Below are positions 1 through 7,122 of a stretch of DNA of 8,655 nucleotides, piece by piece. Position numbers and translations under genes: made by a program. The DNA is from SHLQ01 sp964445255 (GTDB taxonomy: Bacteria > Actinomycetota > Acidimicrobiia > Acidimicrobiales > SHLQ01). How positions within the stretch are numbered: the stretch's first letter is position 1; the number at the start of each line of letters is the position of its first letter. A model generated the notes under the pieces. The model saw only the letters and a list, made by a program, of their open reading frames with translations, had not been told where the DNA came from and made no database searches. Where the stretch lies: the NCBI GenBank assembly GCA_964445255.1, contig CAYUKM010000117.1, positions 1 to 8,655 of the forward strand, in the 5' to 3' direction.

Positions 1-3000
1 GGGTGGGGGTTCGGGGCACCGGATGGAGTCAGGCGAGGTCAACCGGTCCCAATCGATTACTTGTGCGAGCCGGTGCTGTTCACCGACCATTGCGCGTCCG
101 GGTACGAACGACGGAACTGCCTTGGGTCGAATCCCGAACACCGAGTAGTCATTGAGGTCGTTTTGTTCCATCACGAACGTGGTCCGGAAGGACCCCCGAA
201 TCGCGCGAGGCAGGTCCTTCGGGGCTGTCGCACCAACGATCAACACGATGCCGACAGCGGGCCCATCGCGCACGATCTTTGCAAAGCGGTCGCCGTTGAC
301 CGAGCCTGCCATCAGGTCGGTCTTCTCGGCAAAGCCGGCAATGCCATCGATCACGACAGCAATAAGTGGCAGTTCGTGAACCGCGGCCCCCATCTGAGCG
401 CGTTCCACCAACGTTCGCTCGAGCATCACCATGAGCCGGTCGTGGCGAGCGTGATCATCGGCGTCGACTACCGGCGCGATGTGCGGGTAGTCGTCGAGGC
501 CCGCCTGGCCCCGAGCTCCGTGATCAGCAACATAGACCCAGACGGGCCGGTCCAGGTTTGCGGACCCCAGTGCGATCGCCGCGCTCTTCAGCGCGGTGGT
601 GACACCACTTCCGAGCGATCCGATGACTCCGACGTGTCCACTCGTTGGATCCCAGCCCACTCGGACCCGTCGCTGGTGATCGGGATCATCGGCGATGGCG
701 AGCGTGACAGGTTCGGCCCCGAGCGCTTCGAGGTCCCAGATCTCCGATTCGTCGAGGATCAGGTCTGGCAATGGATCGACCCACGGGCGCCTCGGCGGTT
801 CGTACGACTGGCCTGCCTCAACGCACGCGTCAACGTAGGACGAGAGGTTTGTGGCGGTGCTGACATCTGAGCCGGCGTGATCTGAACTGGAGCCCCGACG
901 AGACGTCACCCGCAGTCTCGGCCCGCTGTGTGTCGGGATCGGACCCGAGGCATAGCCGGTCTGCACCGGCGTGAGATCTCCTTCGCCGCGCCGCACATAG
1001 GCCCGGCCAGGCAACGTCCGAGGAAGCTCGGCTGCTTTCGCTACATCGATGACATCCTTGGAGTCGGCGCCATCTTGCACACGCAAGGCAATGCGGAGGT
1101 TCGTGTTCGCCTTGATGTTCGCGTCGACTGCGCCCGATGGCCGCTGGGTCGCGAGAATGAGGTGGACGCCGAGGCTTCGACCGCGCTGAGCAATGCCCAC
1201 CAGCGCGGACACGAAGTCCGGGAGCTCAGCTCGAAGCGTCGCGAACTCGTCAATGACGACCATCAGCCGAGGCAAGGGTCCTGCCGGCGCCCCCATGTCT
1301 CGGTACTCGAAGATGTCCTTAGCTCCGGCATCTCGAAGGACGAGCTCACGATGATGCAATTCAGCGTCGAGGGAACGAAGCGCACGCTGCGACAAGTGCT
1401 CGTCAAGGTCGGTAACGATGCCCACAACGTGCGGCAACGACGTACAAACGTCGAACGCTGACCCACCCTTGTAGTCAACGAGTACAAAGACGAGATCATC
1501 AGGCGAGTGCTCGGTCGCGAGGCCGATCACCATCGTCCTCAGGAGCTCGGACTTACCAGCGCCGGTGGTTCCGGCCACCAAACCGTGAGGCCCGTCGACG
1601 GTCATATCGATGACTAGAGGACCTTCGGGGCCGATCCCTAGCGGTGCTCCGAGCGAGTTATCGGTTGCTGAAGTTCGCCACCGGTCAAGAACATCTGATG
1701 CGTTGGGGGCGCAGAGGATGTCTCGAATCGATACCCCCTCTGGGAGCCCGCCACCGATCAACTCGAGTTCGGGGTCTTCGAACCGGGCCATGCGGCGAGC
1801 GATCCCCGATGCTGTTGCCACAGATACCGAGTCGACCAGGCCTGTGCCGTCGGCATCGCGCGCATCTACGCGACCGAGTGAACACTTCCCGTCTACGCCG
1901 CCGACCTCAAGCACCTTTGCGGTGGAAGCCGGTAGCTGGTCGACTCGATCCGCCAGCACTACCCCGTGGATTCCGGACTCGACCTTCTCCAGGATTTGGC
2001 GCACGGAACTCGCTCGTTCGTGAACAAGCGAGATGTCGTCGACGAGCAGCAGCCAGCGAGGGAGTAGCACCGTCTCTTTGTGGGAGGGTGACTCCTCGAA
2101 CTGTTCGAGGATCGCATCGCCGAGCCGGCGAGCGCTGTCACCGTGGAGGATCAACGGCGGCCCGCCCTCATCGGATCCGGCATGAGGCAGCCATTCGAGC
2201 CACGACCATTCGCCGACCCGCTCCTCGCTCGTCAGCACCGCAATGCGCACGTCCGCAGGCCCGTGATTGACCGCAACTTGGAGCGCGAGAGCACGGGTCA
2301 GTGCACGTGCCCGGTCACCGTCGCCGTGGATGCCGAGGACGCCAAGACGCAGATCGGCGACCAGTTCAATGTCATCGATGGTGCCGAACTCACCGAGCAC
2401 TTCACGAACGTCGTCGGCGATGTCCTCGAGCTTTGGACTCTTCTCCGCAAGTGGAGGAGTCCACGGGATTTCGCCCCGTCCGATGCGTACGGTGAGTGCG
2501 TCGTCTCCCGCTGCGCGGCGTTCCCACAGCCTGTTCGAGGGGACCTCAACCCGTCGGCGCAACTCGACCATGTCGGGCCCGAGATGCTTGCGCCTCAGTC
2601 GCTCCTGTTCAATTCCGGCGCGCAGATCCTCCTCGAGTTTGGAGAGCGCAGCTACGTGGGTACTCGCATCGGTCTTTCGTTCGTCCTTCACCTTGCGACG
2701 AGCCGAGATGTAGTTACCGATCGCCATGAGCGGGGACAGCAGTGCAAACAGCGCGAACCGAAGCGACCCGGTGACCTGAACCATCACTGCCGCGAAAATG
2801 ATGGGCACGATAAGGGCGGCCAAGGACAGCTTCGGATTCGCTCGATCCTCGACGGGATCTGGGAGGGTGAGCGGCGCAGGAGTTGGAGGGATCGGCGGCC
2901 GCGGTGGACGGTTAAGCAGGATTCGGCCGGTGTCGTTGGCGTGGTCCGCCGTTGATCCGAGCGGTCGATCGGAGGTGTCGAATCCTCGAACCCGAATTTC

Positions 3001-3504
3001 CGACGACCCAAGACGGACCGACCGGTCTTCGGGGACTGGGGTTGGCTTTGCGACCTGTTCGCCATCGATCCAGGTGCCATTGCGCGAGCGAAGATCGATT
3101 ATTTCTGTTCCTTCATCAGTGAAGTGAAGCTCCGCGTGCATTCCCGACACACTGTCGTTGTCGACCGAGAGTTCGGTGTCGGAGTTGCGCCCGACCCGGA
3201 CTACACCCGATTCGGGCAGACGGTGGACTACCCCGGCGTCGGGTCCTGCCGTGACACCGACCCACCAACGCTCCCCACTGGCTCCAAACTCCTCGAAGGC
3301 ATCCGGCGAAGAGACGGTCGCCCCATCTACGAAGGGTGCGTCAACGACCCGAACGTGCGCGTCGATCGGCACGCCGTCCACGAGCAAGCCTCGGCCCGGA
3401 TCCAGGCCGAGCGCGTCACATAACTCGCCGATCGTGGCTGAGTCGTCCTCCACAGCGAGCGCGACTGATCTCCCGCTGTCGCCGTGTGGCACGTAGAGAC
3501 GCAT
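1..3504 (-). CDS. FHA-domain FtsK/SpoIIIE ATPase, EssC/EccC-like (type VII secretion motor), 3' end outside window
   Basis: The frame is open for 1168 codons and has no stop before the window edge, so the C-terminus is missing. Residues 1-75 resemble the small ubiquitin-like domain found in front of such proteins. Residues 80-175 form an FHA phosphothreonine-binding domain with G105-R106, S120-x-x-H123 and N142-G143. A Pro-rich stretch (about 195-216) leads to two membrane helices (about 228-246 and 250-266) and a charged coiled coil (about 268-312). The first FtsK/SpoIIIE domain has Walker A GTTGAGKS (645-652) and Walker B LMVVIDEF with D752-E753. A second domain (about 925-1145) has a degenerate P-loop. 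FHA, paired helices and tandem FtsK domains match EssC of Firmicutes Ess systems and actinobacterial EccC-like proteins, which drive WXG100-type substrate export at the inner membrane. A third ATPase domain may lie off the window. The ATG start is preceded by a strong AGGGAGG ribosome binding site. No WXG100 or other secretion gene is visible, so the secretion role is inferred from architecture. Confidence 0.9.
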   Translation of the reverse strand, partial: MRLYVPHGDSGRSVALAVEDDSATIGELCDALGLDPGRGLLVDGVPIDAHVRVVDAPFVDGATVSSPDAFEEFGASGERWWVGVTAGPDAGVVHRLPESGVVRVGRNSDTELSVDNDSVSGMHAELHFTDEGTEIIDLRSRNGTWIDGEQVAKPTPVPEDRSVRLGSSEIRVRGFDTSDRPLGSTADHANDTGRILLNRPPRPPIPPTPAPLTLPDPVEDRANPKLSLAALIVPIIFAAVMVQVTGSLRFALFALLSPLMAIGNYISARRKVKDERKTDASTHVAALSKLEEDLRAGIEQERLRRKHLGPDMVELRRRVEVPSNRLWERRAAGDDALTVRIGRGEIPWTPPLAEKSPKLEDIADDVREVLGEFGTIDDIELVADLRLGVLGIHGDGDRARALTRALALQVAVNHGPADVRIAVLTSEERVGEWSWLEWLPHAGSDEGGPPLILHGDSARRLGDAILEQFEESPSHKETVLLPRWLLLVDDISLVHERASSVRQILEKVESGIHGVVLADRVDQLPASTAKVLEVGGVDGKCSLGRVDARDADGTGLVDSVSVATASGIARRMARFEDPELELIGGGLPEGVSIRDILCAPNASDVLDRWRTSATDNSLGAPLGIGPEGPLVIDMTVDGPHGLVAGTTGAGKSELLRTMVIGLATEHSPDDLVFVLVDYKGGSAFDVCTSLPHVVGIVTDLDEHLSQRALRSLDAELHHRELVLRDAGAKDIFEYRDMGAPAGPLPRLMVVIDEFATLRAELPDFVSALVGIAQRGRSLGVHLILATQRPSGAVDANIKANTNLRIALRVQDGADSKDVIDVAKAAELPRTLPGRAYVRRGEGDLTPVQTGYASGPIPTHSGPRLRVTSRRGSSSDHAGSDVSTATNLSSYVDACVEAGQSYEPPRRPWVDPLPDLILDESEIWDLEALGAEPVTLAIADDPDHQRRVRVGWDPTSGHVGVIGSLGSGVTTALKSAAIALGSANLDRPVWVYVADHGARGQAGLDDYPHIAPVVDADDHARHDRLMVMLERTLVERAQMGAAVHELPLIAVVIDGIAGFAEKTDLMAGSVNGDRFAKIVRDGPAVGIVLIVGATAPKDLPRAIRGSFRTTFVMEQNDLNDYSVFGIRPKAVPSFVPGRAMVGEQHRLAQVIDWDRLTSPDSIRCPEPPP

Positions 3505-3819
3505 CACCCTCCCTGAAGATCTACTGTGCGCGACTGATGGTCGCCCTCTTACGAGAATACGTCCCGGAAAGTGGGCTTTTATGAGTCGGGCGAACTATGG
3601 CGGCCTAGCGCTTGGGTGACTCCATACGCGATATTTTCTGATGATTTGACCACTTTCGAGGATGTTTTGGCAACTAGAAGCGTTTAAGCCACGCTTCGTG
3701 GTTCACCAATTAGGCGTCCTATACATAGCGTGACTATGGTGACGTCCTCGGCTGTCGAGTGTGCGATTCACGCACCCGGAGGGGTTTGACGGCTGCAAAT
3801 TCCCATAGAAAGTCGACCC
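3505..3819. other. Divergent intergenic region between the FHA-FtsK ATPase gene and the alginate lyase gene
   Basis: This 315-base region must hold the promoters of both divergent genes. It is visibly richer in A+T than the flanking genes. I see no convincing coding frame, tRNA or known riboswitch. The ribosome binding site of the minus-strand gene lies at 3507-3514. A possible -10 hexamer TATACA (plus strand, 3720-3725) has only a poor -35 partner at 3698-3703 (GTGGTT), so no promoter is called with confidence. Several short inverted repeats occur on the lyase side and are listed separately. A purine-rich GGAGGGG at 3778-3784 looks like a strong ribosome binding site but lies about 35 bases before the lyase ATG. 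The bases just before that ATG offer only a weak AGAAAG. Confidence 0.7.
3677..3785 (+). promoter_or_regulatory. Cluster of short inverted repeats upstream of the lyase gene (possible operators or leader hairpins)
   Basis: Five small dyads are visible. GAAGCGT/ACGCTTC has 7-base arms (3677-3683 and 3691-3697). CCACG/CGTGG around CTT (3689-3701) overlaps it, so the two folds exclude each other. CATAG/CTATG lies at 3724-3738 and GTGCG/CGCAC at 3761-3775. ACCC/GGGT (3774-3785) sequesters the GGAGGGG motif. Arms this short occur by chance, but five within about 110 bases in a promoter-bearing spacer is suggestive of regulator binding or a structured 5' leader. No known operator consensus is recognised. 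Confidence 0.3.
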
Positions 3820-5766
3820 ATGAGCTTCCTACGAATGCCCGTTCGGATCCTGTTGTTGCTCGCAGCAGGAATCGCAATATTTACAGCGTTTGGCACTGCT
3901 GCATCGGCCAATGAAGGGCCATACGACCTGCTCGTGAGCTCGTCGGCGAATCGTTCAAACGCAGAAGGTTTGGACGGTGCCACCGTCGACGATGACGTGT
4001 ACGTCTTTGTCTCAGACGAGGGCGACATCGCAACTGTTGAGTTCTTCATAGATGGATCGAATTCGGTCTTCCAAACAGAGCGCCACACTCCCTACGACTT
4101 GTCGGGTTCACAGAGCAATGGCGACGCGGCAGCGTTTGACACCGACCAGCTCGGCGGCGGAGATCACAGCATCACCGCCCGAATTACGACGAATGACGGC
4201 ACGATTGAAACTCGAGAAGCCGACTTCGAGGTCAGCGGATCTCAGCAGGCGCCTAGTCCAGCGCCAGATCCAGATCGACAGCTCCCAGCTGACGGATCAT
4301 TCATTGCCGTTGGCGCTGGTGAGCTTGAGGAAGGCGTGTCAAGCTTCCCACCAACAAACGTGATCGACGGCGACCTAAGCACGCGATGGGCAAGCCACGG
4401 CGAGGATCGCAATGTATTTATCGATCTTGGACGCGTTGAGCGAGTCGACGATGTCGGCGTTGCGTGGTCTGCCGGCGACGAGCGTGTCAGCAGCTTCGAG
4501 ATCCGGGCCCGCGAAGGTACGAGCGGAGATTGGGACCTGGTCTTCCAAGGTGAGTCCTCTGGAGACGGTACTGGGCTGGAGATCTACAACGTGGATGACG
4601 TCGACGCCCGATTCGTTCGCATCAAGGTCTTCTCAAACACTGGTTCTGACATTCAAAACATCGCCGAAGTTCGGGCCTTTGGCATCGATCGAGTCAAAGA
4701 CGGAGCGGGCTCAGACCTGGCGCCACAACCACAACCAGACCCGGCGCCACNNNNNNNNNNNNNNNNNNNNNNNNNNNNNNNNNNNNNNNNNNNNNNNNNN
4801 NNNNNNNNNNNNNNNNNNNNNNNNNNNNNNNNNNNNNNNNNNNNNNNNNNACCACAACCAGACCCGGCGCCACAACCACAACCAGACCCGGCGCCTTCGG
4901 AGCCCCGTGGTGATTTTAATCTCGATCCAAACAGGCCACCTCAGGACAACTTCGACCTGAGTGTGTGGGCGCTCGATACTCCTGCGCCACGTCCTGGTGA
5001 AGACCGTTCCGAGCGAATCAACCCGTTTGAGTACGACGACATCTCCGATGCTTCTCGGGAGTTCTTTTACACCGCTCCCGACGGCGGCTTGCGATTCGAG
5101 ACCCGTATCGACGGTGCGCGTACGAGCAGCGGAACGAGCTTTGTACGCAGCGAGCTCCGCGGCATGTTGCGAGGCCAAGACACCGATGTTTCAACGACTG
5201 GCGCCAACGCCAACAACTGGGCGTTGGGTTATCAGCCAAGCGGCGGTGACTACGGAGGTCGAAACGGCACCTTGGAAGCCACACTTCGGATCAACAAGGT
5301 CACAACCACCGGCGATGGTATCCATCCGGGCCGGACGATCATCGGCCAAATTCACGCTAGTGACGATGAACCGCTTCGCCTCTATTACCGCAAGTTGCCA
5401 GGACACAGCCATGGCTGCATCTACGTCTCGCATGAGATTCGCAACGGCGACGATATCGACTTCGACATCATCGGCAACGAAAACTGCAATGATCCGTCCA
5501 ACGGCATCGAACTGAACGAGCTGTTCTCGTACGAGATCGAAAACGACGGCGAATTGCTACGTGTCGTTATCCGCCGTGGTGACAACAACGGACCAGTTAT
5601 CGGCCTCACCACAATCAACATGGACGAGTTGGACAGTGGGTACGACCGTTCCGATGAGTGGATGTATTTCAAGGCTGGTGCGTACACCCAGAACAACACC
5701 GGTGACGGCGACGATGGTGACATCATCACCTTCTACCGCCTCAACGTAGAGCACGACCGCAACTAG
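3820..5766 (+). CDS. Secreted multidomain polysaccharide lyase family 7 (alginate lyase) with Ig-like and F5/8 type C domains
   Basis: The enzyme should cleave alginate by beta-elimination outside the cell. It begins with a Sec signal peptide (basic MSFLRMPVR, hydrophobic core 10-24, likely cleavage after A28-S29-A30). An Ig-like bacterial domain follows (about 34-139, with VEFFIDG and a C-terminal HSITA strand). Then comes an F5/8 type C (discoidin/CBM32-like) domain (about 161-288, with VIDGDLSTRWAS and FIDLGRVE), probably carbohydrate-binding. A linker of APQPQPDP repeats contains an assembly gap. The C-terminal PL7 domain carries all three family signatures: RSELR (bases 5146-5160), QIH (5347-5355) and YFKAGAYTQN (5665-5694). 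These supply the catalytic Arg, Gln, His and Tyr. QIH rather than QVH is usually linked to polyguluronate or mixed-block preference. The mature protein is very acidic, as is common for marine exoenzymes. An in-frame TGA at 3787-3789 excludes longer starts. The ribosome binding site is weak. No other alginate-use gene is nearby. The true protein length is unknown because of the gap. Confidence 0.92.
   Translation: MSFLRMPVRILLLLAAGIAIFTAFGTAASANEGPYDLLVSSSANRSNAEGLDGATVDDDVYVFVSDEGDIATVEFFIDGSNSVFQTERHTPYDLSGSQSNGDAAAFDTDQLGGGDHSITARITTNDGTIETREADFEVSGSQQAPSPAPDPDRQLPADGSFIAVGAGELEEGVSSFPPTNVIDGDLSTRWASHGEDRNVFIDLGRVERVDDVGVAWSAGDERVSSFEIRAREGTSGDWDLVFQGESSGDGTGLEIYNVDDVDARFVRIKVFSNTGSDIQNIAEVRAFGIDRVKDGAGSDLAPQPQPDPAPXXXXXXXXXXXXXXXXXXXXXXXXXXXXXXXXXXPQPDPAPQPQPDPAPSEPRGDFNLDPNRPPQDNFDLSVWALDTPAPRPGEDRSERINPFEYDDISDASREFFYTAPDGGLRFETRIDGARTSSGTSFVRSELRGMLRGQDTDVSTTGANANNWALGYQPSGGDYGGRNGTLEATLRINKVTTTGDGIHPGRTIIGQIHASDDEPLRLYYRKLPGHSHGCIYVSHEIRNGDDIDFDIIGNENCNDPSNGIELNELFSYEIENDGELLRVVIRRGDNNGPVIGLTTINMDELDSGYDRSDEWMYFKAGAYTQNNTGDGDDGDIITFYRLNVEHDRN
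4720..4895 (+). repeat. 24-bp in-frame tandem repeat encoding APQPQPDP linker units
   Basis: The unit reads gcg-cca-caa-cca-caa-cca-gac-ccg. One complete copy (4720-4743) and the first 7 bases of the next lie left of the gap. The last 16 bases of a copy (4851-4866), one complete copy (4867-4890) and a final partial gcgcc lie right of it. The visible copies are identical. The encoded Pro-rich acidic linker separates the carbohydrate-binding module from the lyase domain, as flexible linkers do in modular secreted enzymes. Perfect identity between copies explains the assembly failure and means copy number could vary between strains. Confidence 0.95.
4751..4850. other. Assembly gap of exactly 100 N inside the linker repeat
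   Basis: One hundred N is a conventional gap placeholder, so the true distance is unknown. The left flank stops at base 7 of the 24-bp unit and the right flank resumes at base 9. If the array is perfect, the missing sequence is 1 + 24k bases. Any such length leaves the same reading frame as 100 N, so the lyase gene is most likely one intact frame across the gap rather than two fragments. Confidence 0.98.
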
Positions 5767-5775
5767 GTCCTAGTT
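5761..5775. repeat. 15-base palindrome spanning the lyase stop codon
   Basis: AACTAGG-T-CCTAGTT is a perfect inverted repeat with 7-base arms around a single T. It includes the final Asn codon and the TAG stop of the lyase gene. It lies just before the terminator hairpin and could be a small extra fold in the mRNA, or chance. Confidence 0.45.
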
Positions 5776-5777
5776 AG

Positions 5778-5831
5778 CTCCCCGTGCGCACGCCTCGAAA
5801 AGGCGCTGCGTGCGGGGAGTTTCTTGGTTTT
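5778..5831 (+). terminator. Strong rho-independent terminator of the lyase gene
   Basis: Arms CTCCCCGTGCGCA (5778-5790) and TGCGTGCGGGGAG (5807-5819) pair over 13 positions, two of them G-U. After one bulged C, the stem continues with CGCCT/AGGCG (5791-5795 and 5801-5805) and closes on a CGAAA loop. TTTCTTGGTTTT follows directly. The hairpin begins 11 bases after the lyase stop. On the minus strand no T-tract follows, so it serves the plus-strand gene rather than the convergent methyltransferase gene. Confidence 0.88.
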
Positions 5832-5863
5832 GAAGGGCTTTTGCGAGTTCGCGAACCCGGCAA

Positions 5864-7120
5864 CTAGCGCCGGAGGGTGCTCACGACCTCGATGTGACTC
5901 GTGTCGGCGAACGCATCGACAAGGTCCACCGCCTCCAACGTGTACCCGGCTGCGGTGAGAAGTCCGACATCACGACCTAGCGAACCGGTGTCGCAACTAA
6001 CCAGAACGAAGGTCTCTGCACCGCAACGGTCCAACACGGAGACCCCGGCCTTTGCTAGTCCGGCGCGAGCCGGGTCAGCAATGACGACATCGGCCGGCTC
6101 GGGTTCCCAGTCTTCGACAGCAGCTTCGACCACTCGAGCAGGAAGCTCGGCCAGGTTGACCCGGGAGTCCCTCGTGGAGGAACCGGCTCGTTCGATCGCG
6201 ATAATCGCCTCAGCCGTTGCGCCTACGGAGCCGGCAAACAAGCCCACCCCGGCGTACGCGTCGACGAGCGTGGAGCCTTCGAGGTCACCAACCCGGCTAG
6301 CAACCGTCTCGGTCAGCAGCGTCGCGATCGCCGGTCCTGGTTGAAAGAACGAGCCCGCCGAGATCTGCCAGTCACGCCCGGCAGCATGCTCGGTAATTGC
6401 GGCGGTCCTTCCGGTCTCCAGTTCTGCTTTGGTGACGATGACGACATCGTCGGGCGCTTCCACCTCGGCGGCATCGCCGTCGATCACGATCATCCGGTCA
6501 CCGGTTGCCGCGCTCACCCGGATCACGACTTCGTCACCGGCAGACGATCTGAACCGAAGTTCCTGGAGCAATTGCTCCACACCTTCATGGGACACCCGGC
6601 AAACATCTGCGATGACCATGTCATGCGATCCGGCCCGTCGATAGCAGGCCCGCCCCTCGTTGATAGCGGCGCGCACCGTCGTTCGATACCGATATGGCTC
6701 GTCGACGGTGAGCACCTCCGGTGCAACCGCTCGGTTCGCGACGTCAGGGGCGAGCCGGCCGATTCGGATCAACGCATCTCGCACTACTGCGGCCTTGATC
6801 TGGTGTTGGGTAGCGAGGTCTGCATGGGCGAAATCACAGCCCCCGCAACCAGCGTCGCGGGTCGCGCAGACAGGTGAGATTCTTCCCGACGAGGGCTCGA
6901 GGATGTCGAGAGCGGTGGCTCGCAGATGACGCTTGTGTTCTTGGGTGATCGCCGCCTTGACCCGCTCGCCAGGGAGCGCGCCGTCGATGAACATGACGCG
7001 GCCATCGGGGTGATGACCCACCCCAGCCGCTCCGTCTGCGGCGCGTACGATTTCGACTTCGATCACATTGTCCACCGACGCAGGATAGGTGTGGTCGTCA
7101 AATGCGTCTATCGTCAACAT
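5864..7120 (-). CDS. TRAM-domain class I SAM-dependent RNA (uracil-5-)-methyltransferase, TrmA/RlmD family
   Basis: The 418-residue protein should methylate carbon 5 of a uridine in rRNA or tRNA using S-adenosylmethionine. An N-terminal TRAM RNA-binding domain spans about residues 16-75 (VEIVRAADGAAGVG, then GALPGERV). Cys85, Cys92, Cys95 and Cys174 fit the four ligands of the [4Fe-4S] cluster seen in RlmD-type enzymes, with one extra residue between the first two. SFFQ (257-260) and the SAM-binding motif DAYAGVGLFA (287-296) lead the Rossmann methyltransferase domain. DPARAG (349-354) is motif IV. VSC places the nucleophile at Cys376, and HIE places the general base at Glu411. Length and motif order are normal for the family. 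The sequence alone does not tell 23S rRNA from tRNA specificity. The ATG start has a GGGAG ribosome binding site 6 bases upstream, lying inside the rpe coding region. It is convergent with the lyase gene and divergent from rpe. Confidence 0.93.
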   Translation of the reverse strand: MLTIDAFDDHTYPASVDNVIEVEIVRAADGAAGVGHHPDGRVMFIDGALPGERVKAAITQEHKRHLRATALDILEPSSGRISPVCATRDAGCGGCDFAHADLATQHQIKAAVVRDALIRIGRLAPDVANRAVAPEVLTVDEPYRYRTTVRAAINEGRACYRRAGSHDMVIADVCRVSHEGVEQLLQELRFRSSAGDEVVIRVSAATGDRMIVIDGDAAEVEAPDDVVIVTKAELETGRTAAITEHAAGRDWQISAGSFFQPGPAIATLLTETVASRVGDLEGSTLVDAYAGVGLFAGSVGATAEAIIAIERAGSSTRDSRVNLAELPARVVEAAVEDWEPEPADVVIADPARAGLAKAGVSVLDRCGAETFVLVSCDTGSLGRDVGLLTAAGYTLEAVDLVDAFADTSHIEVVSTLRR

Positions 7121-7122
7121 CT

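Noticed and set aside
61..870. Plus-strand open frame of 269 codons
   Set aside because: It lies wholly antisense to the FtsK/SpoIIIE coding region, whose P-loop and Walker motifs are on the minus strand. It shows no recognisable domain and is a high-GC shadow frame.
2143..2955. Plus-strand open frame of 270 codons
   Set aside because: It is antisense to the region encoding the membrane helices and coiled coil of the minus-strand ATPase. It has low-complexity, charged composition and no motif.
3646..3676. TTGACC as a -35 box for the lyase promoter
   Set aside because: No acceptable -10 hexamer occurs 16-19 bases downstream.
3786..3938. Alternative TTG start after the GGAGGGG motif upstream of the lyase
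   Set aside because: It is in a different frame from the lyase signal peptide and ends in TGA without recognisable protein content.
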